From Branchinecta lynchi (Eukaryota; Arthropoda; Branchiopoda; Anostraca; Branchinectidae): a DNA stretch of 64,000 nt. This document shows positions 1 through 10,619 of the stretch, in pieces. The notes beneath the pieces are model-generated. The model had not been told where the DNA came from, ran no database searches, and saw nothing but the letters and a program-made list of their open reading frames with translations. The DNA lies in contig JAKZAP010000009.1 of NCBI GenBank assembly GCA_023053575.1, positions 14,303,869 through 14,367,868 on the forward strand, in the 5' to 3' direction. The number at the start of each line of letters is the position of its first letter. The stretch's first letter is position 1. Made by a program: the position numbers and the translations under genes.

Positions 1-39
1 AGACATTAAAAACCAAAATACTTGAAGTATGACTTGAAG

Positions 40-480
40 CAGAGTAAAATAACACTAGGGAGTAGCTCAAAGCGTGCTTTCCATGCTTTGTAAACTTGCC
101 ATTCTCGTAGCCCCACCCACTACGCTTACGGCATTTAAAGCGAGACAAATTTCGAGGTTATAAATTTCTAGTACAGCAAAGGTGCGGTCGGCACACACCA
201 AAGGAAACAATGGAGGCTGTATCAGTTTTTTGCAATGTCCAGAATATGAAATTATCGGAGCCAGCGTTGGTGAACGACTGAATGAGTTTCACTAGGGACG
301 TTCTGTATTCGAGTGTGTGTCAATTTTGTCAAGTCCTGGTGCTAATCCCTAGTGTTATTTTGCTCTGCAAAAAAGTGACACACACTCGAATAGCAGAGAC
401 ACTAGCACCACTAGCGATAGAGAATGTCCGTACCGAAACTCAATCAGTCGTGCACCAGCGCTGGCCCCAGTAACTTCCTA
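40..480 (-). repeat. Dispersed repeat, copy 1
   Basis: This stretch belongs to a family also present at 2885-3075, 10272-10595 and, split in two, at 57382-57605 plus 60711-60840. Shared marks are AACACTAGGGAGTAGC, a block around GCATTTAAAGCGA, and the text CGATAGAGAATG near the far end. The other copies lie in the opposite orientation. No open frame is conserved between copies, so the short ORF inside is not treated as a gene. The family is unnamed here and its true ends are not clear. Confidence 0.6.
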
Positions 481-506
481 GTAATACTAGTCTGAACACA
501 GCAAAA

Positions 507-1930
507 ACAAGACCAAAGGTTTCGATGGGATCCCAAAAATTCAATATCTGATCCAGACAACTGGGTCTTGTCTTAGCCAGATCCAGTCTTCGCCAGACTC
601 CTTGAACATTTTTACAATTAAAATTCAGAAACAGATTAAGGCCAAATAGCTAATCACCTGAGAAAACCAAGTTCAGATTTGGATTCAGCATGTGTGTTTA
701 CCCCTATAAGTCATATCTGTTTTGACGAAAACTTCCTGCCACTTCTGCCAATTTCCCGGTTCCGGCCGAACTCCAGAACTACTTGTCCGGCGAAAAAAGA
801 AAGCTCAAAGACGAAATCAGGGTATCTTCTTTCCCCAGTAATGAACATCTAATCAACTTCAGATAGAAATTTAGCTTATAACAAATTTTCCGATTCCAGC
901 CGGATTTCGGTCGAACTATATGTCCGGGTAAAATACGATTGTCACACAGGGACTCAGCATCTCTTCTTACCCCTAAATCGCTTATCTAATCAGCTAGAAA
1001 TAAAACTTTGACTTCCAACAGTTTTCCGGTTTTGGCCGGATTCCGGACGAACTACATGTCCGGGTAGAAACTTGTTTTCACATAAGTGTTCAGCATGTCT
1101 TCTTGCCCTAAATCGAACATCCAATCAACTCCAAATTAAACTTTTAATTTTGACAAACTTTCCGGTTTGGGCCGGATTCCGGTCGAAATACTTGTCCGTC
1201 GAGAAAATAGTTTTCACCATCGTCTTCAGCATGTCTCCCTACCTCTAAATCGAACATTTAATCAACTTCAAATAAAACTTTTACTTTCAACAAACTTTCC
1301 GGTTTGGGCCGGATTCCGGGCGAAATACTTGTCCATCGAGAAAATAGTTTTCACCATCGTCTTCAGCATGTCTTCCTACCCCGAAATCGAACATCTAATC
1401 AATTTCAAATAAAACTTTTACTTTCAACAAACTTTCCGGTTTGGGCCGGATTCCGGGCGAAATACTTGTCCGTCGAGAAAATAATTTTCACCATCGTCTT
1501 CAGCATGTCTTCCTACCCCTAAATCGAACATCTAATCAACTTCAAATAAAACTTACTTTCAACAAACTTTCCGGTTTTGGCCGGATTCCGGGCGAACTAC
1601 TTGTCCGATGACAAAATGGTTTTCACCATCGTGTTCAGCATGTCTTCTTACCCCATAATCGACTATCACATTAGCTGTTTCAAAATATTTTGTTTGTCCC
1701 TTAATTTCAATCCCCTCCCCCACCCCTAAATGTAGAGCTACAAAGCCCATCTACGAACTTGACTGGTCCGACGACCCAACGAACCTTCTCACCAAGTTTC
1801 ATCAAAATATCTCATTCCCTTCGAGAGTTATCGTGCTTACAGACGGACGGACGGACGGACGGACGGACAGACGGACAACTTTTGCGATGTCATAGGTATC
1901 CCTCCACTTACGTTTTGGGATCCCAAAAAA
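507..1930 (+). mobile_element. 1.4-kb element with internal 137-bp repeats, copy 1
   Basis: A non-coding element with the palindrome TGGGATCCCA near both ends. The interior from about 750 to 1660 is a tandem array of roughly seven diverged units of about 137 bp, each carrying a CCGGTTTGGGCCGGATTCCG-like core. The last third holds a GGAC tetranucleotide run (1841-1872) and the text CTTCGAGAGTTATCGTGC. A second near-complete copy lies inverted at 8610-10050; shorter relatives lie at 5680-6055, 28395-29130, 30311-30926 and 39098-39915. The open frames inside repeat once per unit and are not genes. Its superfamily is unknown. Confidence 0.75.
750..1660 (+). repeat. 137-bp tandem units inside the 1.4-kb element
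   Basis: The recurring core CCGGATTCCGGGCGAA occurs near 1027, 1163, 1300, 1437 and 1571, with weaker units near 750 and 887. The middle three units are the most alike, which suggests local expansion by unequal exchange. Each unit also carries a TTCAGCATGTCTTC segment. Confidence 0.75.
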
Positions 1931-1949
1931 GATAGAAACCCCTGTTTCC

Positions 1950-2881
1950 CAGAGATGGGCGAATCCGAATCCGGATTCGGATTTGAATCCAGGATTCATC
2001 CTTTTGGCCGGAATCAAATCTTCTGCTTGTCAGGCTGGATTCGGATTCGGACTCGGATTCCAAGCCCCCAATTTTTCGAATCCGCTCGAATTCATAGACT
2101 TCATCCTTCCAGTTTCCGTTTTCCCAATTTTTACATAGTTTACCTTAGGCAATCCAACTTTTTGGTCTCCACCTCCAACCATCCTCAGTAATCTATCACG
2201 TTATCTGATACCTTAGATATTACCTTAGATATCAGTGTCGTTTGTCACCTCTGATTTTTAAACCATAGCCTATTTACATGATTTGATTTTTGCTAAAGCA
2301 CAACTCTCACTAGAAATGATCTTTTCCCTATAAAATAGATAAGAAAAGACGTTTTCGGAAATACCTTTACTTTCCACCTGAAATTACCGATTGTCTTTTT
2401 AGCGCTTGCCGATTATATCCAGCCTTCCTTCTCTCCGACGCGGCGGCTGGGCGCAAAATATTTGAAAACTGAACGTGCCTTGGTTAAAAAGTGAGAAAAC
2501 TAAGCAAATAAAAGAAGTAATAAACTGAAGATTGTCCCATCCTTATGTGTAAACAGTTGTCAGCAAACAATGAAGTTTCCGGCAAACTTTTCGTTGGTTG
2601 ACGTGAAAACTCGGCAAGGCCGAAACAGCGTTAAAAATTCGTAGTTACGAAATGAAACAATGGAGAAAGGTGGGGATTTTAGAAGATTATAACTCTATAT
2701 GAGAGCTAAGTATACTATAATAGGCAGAACAAGCAAGAGGGGTCCTTTAAGGTCGGATTCGAATCCGGATTCGATTCTGGATTCGAATCCTTACCAAGAA
2801 ATGGTGGATTCGGAATCGGAGTCGTACCTAGCCCTGGATTCGGATTCGAATCCTTTCATGATCGGATTCGCCCAATCACTG
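1950..2881 (+). mobile_element. hAT-like non-autonomous element with a nested insertion
   Basis: The left end reads CAGAGATGGGCG. The right end reads CGCCCAATCACTG, a diverged inverse of it. The 8-bp duplication CTGTTTCC flanks the element (1942-1949 and 2882-2889). Subterminal DNA is rich in GGATTCGAATCC palindromes. A second family member sits at 40699-41143. Compared with that copy, this one carries an extra block at 2297-2746. An 8-bp duplication and CAG-type ends are hallmarks of hAT transposition. No transposase frame is visible. Confidence 0.8.
2297..2746 (+). mobile_element. TTAA-flanked (piggyBac-like) MITE nested in the hAT-like element
   Basis: The sister hAT-like copy at 40699-41143 reads straight through this point with TTAA at the target, so this block is an insertion. 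It begins AGCACAAC after CTAA (a decayed TTAA) and ends GGGGTCCT before TTAA. Relatives lie at 31801-32376 and, inverted, at 39914-40348. A TTAA target is typical of piggyBac elements. The element is non-coding. Confidence 0.7.
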
Positions 2882-2884
2882 CTG

Positions 2885-3075
2885 TTTCCTCGATGTTTAC
2901 AGACTACATCTTAGCTTTACTAGATACTTTTAAACCCACAAATTTGTTTCGCTTTAAATACCGCAAGTGTAATGGGCGGCGCTACGATTATGGCCCGTTT
3001 GCCAAGCATGGAAAGCATACGTCTTGGCACTACTCTAGTGCAATTTGCTCAGGTATTTTATATCCTAATACGCAT
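2885..3075 (+). repeat. Dispersed repeat, partial copy
   Basis: Matches the + strand of the 10408-10590 copy from the CATCTTAGCT segment through GCATGGAAAGCAT to the block ending near TTTGCTC. It abuts the right target duplication of the hAT-like element ending at 2881. Confidence 0.55.
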
Positions 3076-3173
3076 CACCTCTGGCTGGACCGCTGGTAAA
3101 ACTAATTTTTTATTCTCCGTCTTAAATACAATTAATAATGAATATTCTTTGAGCCCAAGCTGACTTTGAAACA

Positions 3174-3467
3174 TTTATTCCAGCAATGTTTTCAACGGAT
3201 ACGTCAGCTAAGATTCTTCATAAGCGATATTTCGGCCCTTCTTGGCAAGGGTCCTCGTCAGGCTTTCAGTCCTCTTGTTCAACTTCGGGAAAAGAAACAA
3301 ACCTGTTATCAATTTTACAGGTTTTACAGGATTACAGGTTTGTCTCCTTTCCCGAAGTTGAACAAGAGGACTGAAAGCCTGACGAGGACCCTTGCCAAGA
3401 AGGGCCGAAATATCGCTTATAAAGAATCTTAGCTGACGTATCCGTTGAAAACATTGCTGGAATAAAT
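3174..3467. repeat. Foldback hairpin, GGCAAGGGTCCTCGTCAGGC family
   Basis: Two arms of about 140 bp read as near-exact inverse copies, from TTTATTCCAGCAATG at the left to CATTGCTGGAATAAA at the right. Each arm contains GATATTTCGGCCCTTCTTGG and GGCAAGGGTCCTCGTCAGGC. The same peptide shadow appears on both strands, as expected for a palindrome. Solo arms or variants of the family occur at about 6130-6270, 6700-6860, 16690-16780, 17090-17180, 19730-19830, 32100-32190, 42000-42110, 42400-42475, 45235-45310 and 50480-50600. Confidence 0.75.
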
Positions 3468-3585
3468 TAATAATGGTTGGAGTATGGATGAAAAAGAGAA
3501 AAATAATGCAAGACGCAGTATACAAATTTCGCAGTTAGACCGCGCAGTTTGGATTTCATCAATATTACGGTTTTTCCTACTATAG

Positions 3586-3649
3586 AATCGTGAAGGACTG
3601 GAAGTCAAAGACGTTATTAAATGCCTTGCTGCAAAATAAGTTCGGAAGA
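3586..3649 (+). CDS. Possible upstream exon, unrecognised
   Basis: A pyrimidine-rich acceptor (TTTTTCCTACTATAG) is followed by an open frame with a plausible peptide containing KDWKSKTLLNALLQNKFGR, then a donor AGA|GTACGT. It would be entered in phase 2 and left in phase 0. The AT-hook exon at 5100 needs a phase-1 donor, so the two cannot join directly; another exon would have to lie between them. The DNA is not part of any repeat I recognise here. No domain is recognised. Confidence 0.25.
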
Positions 3650-3728
3650 GTACGTGAAATAGGCCTACCAGCCTAGCAAGTTCGTTTACTGACAGCAGGC
3701 AATTTGTTGTTGTTGTTGATTCTCAGTA

Positions 3729-4160
3729 TTGAAAATCAGGTACAGCTACCAGAAGTTTGAAAGATTACGCAATACAAAAAAATCGCTATTCGGGAACCTA
3801 AGTATTGAGTTTAAGACTTCCTTTGCCAAGAGGGAAGGGTTCTTCGACGAAAACTTGCTTATAGTGCGAACACACGATCGGATTTCCGGCACTTTCATCA
3901 AGTTGAAAAATGCAACTTTTCCATATGGAAGCGACGATGGTGCCCGGGCAGGAATTCCAGACCGGGAGCACCCAACCCTGGATTCAGGCGAAACCCCCCG
4001 GCGACCCCCCCCCCCCCCTCCGGTATCAAAACCCCCCGATCAAAAACCCTCCGTATCAACCCCCCCCCCCTCCCCCCGCTTAAATAAAAAAAGACAATCC
4101 CAAAAGAATCTCCCAGTCCCAAATAATCCCTACGCTACGTATAGTACAAGCGATTAGCTG
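3729..4160. repeat. Repeat with poly-C tracts; long ORF judged spurious
   Basis: The open frame here runs into a proline-rich segment encoded by C homopolymers (about 4007-4077). The core GTGCGAACACACGAT followed by a CAACTTTTC block recurs at 48350-48440 in unrelated frames, so this is repetitive DNA rather than a gene. Confidence 0.5.
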
Positions 4161-5099
4161 GGTATCCGTATTAGCTCATTTACCTACTGACGGATATATA
4201 CTCGATAAGAGGATAACTGGACGCAACTTCATTCGCAGACTTGACTGTACAATAGTGTCTGATGTACAGTGGGTATCTAGTAACAAGTGGAAGAATAAGC
4301 GTGTGTGTACACAAAGGGTATGTGTATGTGAAGCAAAAAGTGCAGGAAAATTGCCACTTTGCCTACTTCCTTCTCAAGAAGAAGCGGCACCACCAGTCTG
4401 CCTATTTTCGGCTTATCTTTCACAGTCGTGTGCAGGCGTTTGCTCTCCAGCAAAATCGAGTCTTCTCATGGAGAGTCTTTTCACAATAAAGCCCCGCCTT
4501 TCGCGTCATTTGTGATTGGCTCAGTCGCAGGTAACAAATCAGAGCTAAATCTGTTGGCAATGTTGGTTTGGTTTGCGCGCAATATACAGTGAGCTTCGGG
4601 AGTTGAGGTTGAGTACGAAAGTTAGTACAGAAGAGCTGATCTGTTTTCTGCCGAAGAATTAAACTGAAATCTATGCACAAGGTGGGAAACTGGAACCAGA
4701 GTTGCCATATCAGAAATATTTAGAGATTGATTTGTGGCCCAAAACTGAGAGTGAAAATTTATTGTCATGACAAATCGTGAAATAGCCATTGGAATCACCG
4801 CTGCAAAAATGGAAAATCTTAATCTTATTTTCATTAAAAAATGTGAAATATTCATTTCCGGTCGGAATCCCTGCGGCAAAAATTACACATTTGGCCGTTT
4901 TCTGAAATGGAGTGATTTTTATGTCATATGCAGGACAAGGGTGACAAAAACATAATAGAGTGACAATTCACACTATCGTGTGAAATGTGGCAACCCTGGA
5001 ACGACTAACGCTTTAGTGAACATTGATGTGTAGACGTGAATCAGTTTGTTTTGCTTTGCTCGTTTTACGGTATGTTTAAGACACATTATTTTTCTTTAG
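4161..5099. other. Intergenic or intronic, mostly unique
   Basis: No exon is supported here. A CCAAT-type motif (GATTGGCT) near 4515 and a GC-richer stretch at 4490-4600 could belong to a promoter, but nothing else confirms it. An ATG at 5072 is open in frame with the AT-hook exon, so a transcript starting in this stretch could begin translation there. Confidence 0.3.
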
Positions 5100-5368
5100 G
5101 TGGCTCACTCGGTCAGTACCCCCTGAGTCCCTACGAATGCCCACCCTCTAAAAGGAAACGCGGTAGGCCACGCCTCTTCGACTCCCCCGATGGCCAGAAC
5201 TCCCCCTCATGTAAATCCGAAACACCAGTGAGTAGACAGGAATCAGTAGAGCCACCTCCTACTCCTTCGCCGCGCCCACAACAGACCATGCCAGAGACCA
5301 TGCCTCCCCGATTGGCCCAACTGACCAATCACATTGAAGCGCCCGTGGCCCCTCATCAGTTAGAAATC
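5100..5368 (+). CDS. AT-hook/pipsqueak-like nuclear protein, first exon seen
   Basis: This is the first of six exons whose phases join without conflict into a 328-residue C-terminal portion of a DNA-binding protein. The acceptor is TTTTTCTTTAG|G (phase 1) and the donor ATC|GTGAGT (phase 0). The peptide has a lysine/arginine cluster followed by RGRP at residues 20-23, the core of an AT-hook, which binds the minor groove of AT-rich DNA. A serine/proline-rich, probably disordered, stretch follows (PPPTPSPRP). AT-hooks beside pipsqueak-type helix-turn-helix domains are known in animal chromatin and transcription proteins such as BTB-psq factors. No BTB domain is visible in this window. The start of the gene lies upstream; the alternative is a local start at ATG 5072. 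Confidence 0.75.
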
Positions 5369-5679
5369 GTGAGTATTGGCTTAGTTTAGAGATCCGAAAA
5401 CGTTGATGACGGGGTAGCCCATGCTAAATGTATCTCTAAATAGTAGTATGAAGTTGTACGAAAAAGTGCATGCAGTACGACTGATGCTACTACCTACTAC
5501 ATGCTTCTACTTCAAGGCTACCGTGTTCCTGCATTCTATTGTATGCTACTATTAGTAGGACTGGATGCTACTGGATACTACTGCTTGAGATTGGCCCAGT
5601 CTGAGGCACATTAAATGATAGTTTTCACAGGCAACTTTTTCGTACAACTGTCATACAACTACGCAAGCTACACATTTTT

Positions 5680-6055
5680 CATCGGGTACCTATGACTTCC
5701 TAAAGTCTGTCCGTCCGTTCGTCCGTTTCCTAGTACGATAGCTCTCGAAGGAGTTGAGATATTTTATTCAAATTTGGTGTAGGAGTTCTTAGGGGTCAAT
5801 TAATACTTGCTGAGCTCATATCTGAAGTTTATTTTCTCGCTGATTAGGCGATTCGCTTGTAATCCGGCAAAAAAACGATATTTGGTTAAGAATTGGAAAA
5901 GTTTTGTCCGTGGCTTGGATAGGCAATATGGTCGGAATCATCGGTGGAAGTTTACGAATGAACCTAATCATTAGATATCATTTTCGGTAAAAAATTATTA
6001 TCCAATAGAAAATATTTACCCAATGGATCCCATCGAAACCTTTGGTCTTGTTGTT
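5680..6055 (-). mobile_element. Deleted relative of the 1.4-kb element
   Basis: Carries a GTCCGTCC run, a CGATAGCTCTCGAAGG segment like the 3' part of the 1.4-kb element, and the other terminus GGATCCCATCGAAACC. The 137-bp array is missing, so this looks like an internally deleted or rearranged copy. Confidence 0.55.
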
Positions 6056-6399
6056 GGCAGACTGACTCTATGTGATATGTTCTTAATCTCCAGCTAGACT
6101 CCGCAGCCAAGAAAAGGTAAAAGTATATTTGACAGTGCAAAACGGATACGTCAGCTGAACTTTATGAGAGCTATATTTCGGTCCTTCTTGGCAAGGGTCC
6201 TCTTCAGGATCAAAACCGCTCAAGATGGAAAATGAACTTGTTGGAAATCACCCCTCGCCAAGAAGGGACGAAATATATTGGATGGTTCCTCATCGCTTTC
6301 AAAAATCGTGGACGACAGGGCCCTACCAGCACACGACGTCGTCCACTGTTTCCTGACCGAAGATTAAAAATTAAGTGTCTTTTTCTGTGTTTGTATTTG

Positions 6400-6475
6400 T
6401 TTTGTTTACTTTCTTCTTTTACTCCGCCTTTCCGAAATGGCGTGTCATAAATAAATTACTTACTTACTTACTATA
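6400..6475 (+). repeat. Possible retroposon 3' tail
   Basis: The text AATGGCGTGTCATAAATAAA followed by TTACTTACTTAC closely matches 62005-62040. A conserved 3' end with a short tandem tail suggests a LINE or SINE terminus. Upstream coding is not recognisable. Confidence 0.35.
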
Positions 6476-7201
6476 GCTCTAAAAAAATTCAGACGTGTCC
6501 GTTCTGCACTGTCTGTTGTTGTTTTTTTTTGTTTGTTTTTTTGTGACCCGCTTTTTGGATAACAGCGGAGTATGAGTAAAATACCCAAGGTAAAATACAC
6601 GTTTTAAAACACTAAACAAAACGATGTAAATATCATGACTACATTCTTTTCATATAGTTTAGAAACACACTAAATAGACTTAGAATTTTGGATGTTCCGT
6701 CAGCACAAGCTGACTCCGAACCATATTTGACGGTGCAAAACGGATCAAGCTGAAAATGAACTTGTTAATTTTCCAGTTTGAGCCTGGAGAGGACGCTTGC
6801 CAAGAAGAGCCGAAATATATCTCTAATAAATGTAGCCGACTTATCCGTTTTGCACCGTCAAATACAAAATGTTTACGTAGTGACAAGCACATTAAACGGG
6901 TTCAGGATTGAATTCTTTGACTGCAACTACAGATTCTTTTATTAAACTGGAAACATGCTCAGATGTGTGGAAGATGTTGACAAGGGAGTAGAAATACGAC
7001 CCTTATAGACTGTGTTGGCGCCGCCGTAAATGGAATACAGTGGCATTAACTACGCTCCAGGGTGACATTAACTACAGAAACGAGCATATAGGATGACAAT
7101 TGGTCACCCCGTCCATTATCCCTAGCACATCGAAAGCTTTTAATTCCTCGACATCAAGGTGAAGGAAGTATTCTCCCGAGTTAGTTATATCTAGGATTTT
7201 C

Positions 7202-7202
<1 letters not shown>

Positions 7203-7241
<39 letters not shown>
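7203..7241. repeat. Poly-T tract, about 39 nt
   Basis: An uninterrupted T run on the + strand. It could be the poly-A tail of a retroposon inserted on the - strand or a simple repeat; no flanking duplication is obvious. Confidence 0.7.
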
Positions 7242-7244
<3 letters not shown>

Positions 7245-7249
7245 TGTAA

Positions 7250-8300
7250 GTGATTTTATTTGTGTGGTAGTTGCTAAGGCCAGTTGGCTTTTTGCAATAA
7301 ATATCATATCGTATCATATTACCAGCTTTTAAATCTTAAACGGAAAGGGGCCTAAGACCCGACAGTCTAGTTAGCTAGTTACACATCACGTATCCACCTA
7401 AATAGGACTGAAAACCCGAATGCGTTACTTCCTTTGTCCGCTGTCGAAGCGATAAGTTGTATCGAATGCTCAGTGTTGTGGAAGATGTTGACGGGGAAAT
7501 ATAGTTTGTGGTACCTCTATGCGCCTGTCCCTCTATGCTTGAAATACTTATCAACTACCCAACTGAAATATTAAGCCATTTCCGAAAAATAAGCGCCCGC
7601 TTATCGTCTTTAAAGTTCAATGGGCAGATCAAACTGCCCCAATCCCACTCTGTAACAACCTAAGAACAATGCTTACCCCCTAGATCAGCAGCATTTTCAA
7701 CAGTTTCCTCTCTGTGATATTTCAAAGCGTAATTTTTTGGAACAGTACATGCTCAATTTACTAGCTTGGACAAACATACAAGGGATGTTTCTTTTAATAC
7801 TTAGTAGATCTTTATTTTCTGCATAAATCAGCTTGTATAATTCAGATTTGAACAGGTTATTTGTTTCTAAATGATTTGTGTTGCTATGTTATTTTTTATA
7901 AGCTTATTGCATATTCTGGTACATTTTATGAAGCAATCTAATCAAGCTTCACAACACTATTCCACAAAGAAAAACTTTTAATAGGCACTTTTAAGCCATG
8001 GAACTTCTGATGAAAGACTAGAACAATCAGGTAAATTGCATCTGCGGCTTGACTTTGATAGCATCTGAAATATATCCTTTTCTATCAAGCATTGGTGGGA
8101 GATTTTGAATTTCCTGCCACGATATCCCAGCTCCTAAGATTTGGATCGCCGAAATGCCAGAGAGGTAAAGACAAGGGATAACAAGAAAACGGCCGATCTT
8201 CGTAGCGCCTTCTAAAGGAAGTCGGAAATGTTTATTTGTTAAGCATTTAATACAAAGTAAAGCATTAGAAGTGTCCATTGTGCTTTAATCCTGCAAATGT
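7250..8300. other. Intronic DNA without recognised features
   Basis: AT-rich DNA with no splice-flanked open frame and no repeat family that I could match elsewhere in the window. Confidence 0.4.
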
Positions 8301-8339
8301 AGGCTGCTTTGAAACTCCGAATCTCCCTGGATGCTATGC

Positions 8340-8530
8340 CCATAGTTGCGTTTTTGCAGATACCACGGTATCTGATACCACGGTCTAAAGTCGTTTTTGC
8401 AGTTATCGTGGTATCTGATACCACGGTCAAAGGGCGTTTTTGCAGTTATCGTGGTATCTGGCCAGTTATCGTGGTATCAGATATTCAGATACTACGGTCC
8501 GACCGTGGTAACTGGTCGTGGTATCTGAAA
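8340..8530. repeat. Short palindrome cluster GGTATCTGATACC
   Basis: Several overlapping copies of ACCACGGTATCTGATACCAC and GTTATCGTGGTATCTG separated by GCGTTTTTGCAG. The same units recur at 10085-10200 and 13295-13650. They probably come from a MITE family with expanded internal palindromes. Confidence 0.6.
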
Positions 8531-8609
8531 AGTCATCTCACTTTCATCAAATTTTGTCAGATGGGTGAGAAAGAAGTTAGCACTTTAGTGATGTAACTGG
8601 ATATCTGTT

Positions 8610-10050
8610 TTTGGGATCCCAAAACGTAAGTGGAGGGATACCTATGACATCGCAAAAGTTGTCCGTCTGTCCGTCCGTCCGTCCGTCCGTCTGTCCGTCC
8701 GTCCGTCCGTCCGTCTGTAAGCACGATAACTCTCGAAGGGAATGAGATATTTTGATGAAACTTGGTGAGAAGGTTCGTTGGGTCGTCGGACCAGTCAAGT
8801 TCGTAGATGGGCTTTGTAGCTCTACATTTAGGGGTGGGGGAGGGGATTGAAATTAAGGGACTAACAAAATATTTTGAAACAGCTAATGTGATAGTCGATT
8901 ATGGGGTAAGAAGACATGCTGAACACGATGGTGAAAACCATTTTGTCATCGGACAAGTAGTTCGCCCGGAATCCGGCCAAAACCGGAAAGTTTTTTGAAA
9001 GTAAAAGTTTTGTTTGAAATTGATTAGATGTTTGATTTAGGGGTAGGAAGACATGCTGAACACGATGGTGAAAATTATTTTCTCGACGGACAAGTATTTC
9101 GTCCGGAATCCGGCCCAAACCGGAAAGTTTGTTGAAAGTAAAAGTTTTATTTGAAATTGATTAGATGTTCGATTTAGGGGTAGGAAGACATGCCGAAGAC
9201 GATGGTGAAAACTATTTTCTCGATGGACAAGTATTTCGCCCGGAATCCGGCCCAAACCGGAAAGTTTGTTGAAAGTAAAAGTTTTATTTGAAGTTGATTA
9301 AATGTTCGATTTAGAGGTAGGGAGACATGCTGAAGACGATGGTGAAAACTATTTTCTCGACGGACAAGTATTTCGACCGGAATCCGGCCCAAACCGGAAA
9401 GTTTGTCAAAATTAAAAGTTTAATTTGGAGTTGATTGGATGTTCGATTTAGGACAAGAAGACATGCTGAACACTTATGTGAAAACAAGTTTTTACCCGGA
9501 CATGTAGTTCGCCAGCAATCCGGCCAAAACCGGAAAACTGTTGGAAGTCAAAGTTTTATTTCTAGTTGATTAGATAAGCGATTTAGGGGTAAGAAGAGAT
9601 GCTGAGTCCCTGTGTGACAATCGTATTTTACCCGGACATATAGTTCGACGGGAATCCGGCTGGAATCGGAAAATTTGTTATAAGCTAAATTTCTATTTGA
9701 AGTTGATTAGATGTTCATTACTGGGGAAAGAAGATACCCTGATTTCGTCTTTGAGCTTTCTTTTTTCGCCGGACAAGTAGTTCTGGAGTTCGGCCGGAAC
9801 CGGGAAATTGGCAGAAGTGGCAGGAAGTTTTCGTCAAAACAGATATGACTTATAGGGGTAAACACACATGCTGAATCCAAATCTGAACTTGGTTTTCTCA
9901 GGTGATTAGCTATTTGGCCTTAATCTGTTTCTGAATTTTAATTGTAAAAATGTTCAAGGAGTCTGGCGAAGACTGGATCTGGCTAAGACAAGACCCAGTT
10001 GTCTGGATCAGATATTGAATTTTTGGGATCCCATCGAAACCTTTGGTCTT
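8610..10050 (-). mobile_element. 1.4-kb element with 137-bp repeats, copy 2 (inverted)
   Basis: A near-complete inverse of 507-1930, starting GGGATCCCAAAACG, then the GTCC run (8660-8720), then the 137-bp array (about 8930-9790), ending GGATCCCATCGAAACC. The two copies lie about 6.7 kb apart in opposite orientation. Their internal arrays look equal in order and number of units. Confidence 0.75.
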
Positions 10051-10084
10051 GTTCTTTTGGGATGACTTCGAAAAGTGCAATTTC

Positions 10085-10200
10085 GGCAATAGTCGTTTTT
10101 GCAGAGCACCGTATATCAGATACCACGATAACTGCAAAAACGACTAATTGCAGATCCAGTTACCGTGGTAACAGATACCATGGTATCAGCAAAAACGCAA
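10085..10200. repeat. GGTATCTGATACC-type palindromes, second cluster
   Basis: Carries TATCAGATACCACGATAACT and GATACCATGGTATCAGC joined by AAAAACG text, as in the clusters at 8340 and 13295. Confidence 0.5.
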
Positions 10201-10271
10201 CTCATGCTTTTTGACCGGTTATAAGTAAAATATAATATTATTTTTACCATTATAACGCTAAGGCTCCACAG

Positions 10272-10595
10272 CAAAATAGCACTAGGCAGCAGCGAAAAGA
10301 CTTAAAGTGGCACACACTCGATTAGCAGCGACATTAGCCCACTAGCGATAGAGAACTTCCCTTCTGAAGCTTTGCACCAGCAGAAAAAAAAAATATACAG
10401 CCTCCCTTGTTTCCTCGACCTGTGCAGGCCGCATCTTAGCTGCACTAGACATTCGCTGACCCGCAAGTTCGTTCGCTTTAAATATCTCGAGCGTAATGGG
10501 CAGTGGTACGAGGATTGAGGACGGACCGTTTCTGATGCGCGGAAAGCGTAGTCCTTGGCGCTACTCCATAGTGTCATTTTGCTCCGCTAGGCTCG
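10272..10595 (+). repeat. Dispersed repeat, copy 3
   Basis: The longest single copy of the family. It runs from the AGCACTAGGCAGCAGC variant of the shared end to ACTCCATAGTGTCATTTTGC. The minus-strand open frame of 91 codons is not conserved in the other copies. Confidence 0.55.
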
Positions 10596-10619
10596 TAACA
10601 CAATGTTTCTGAAACATTA

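Noticed and set aside
1167..1522. Overlapping ORFs with similar peptides (and their mirror at 8861-9392)
   Set aside because: They repeat once per 137-bp unit and are present in either orientation; this is the shadow of a non-coding tandem array.
750..1660. CRISPR-like regular repeats
   Set aside because: Units are 137 bp, tandem without spacers, and lie in an animal genome.
3727..3739. 13-nt micro-exon between CTCAG and GTACAG, of a length that would fix the phase before the AT-hook exon
   Set aside because: Entered in the required phase 0 it reads TAT TGA, a stop.
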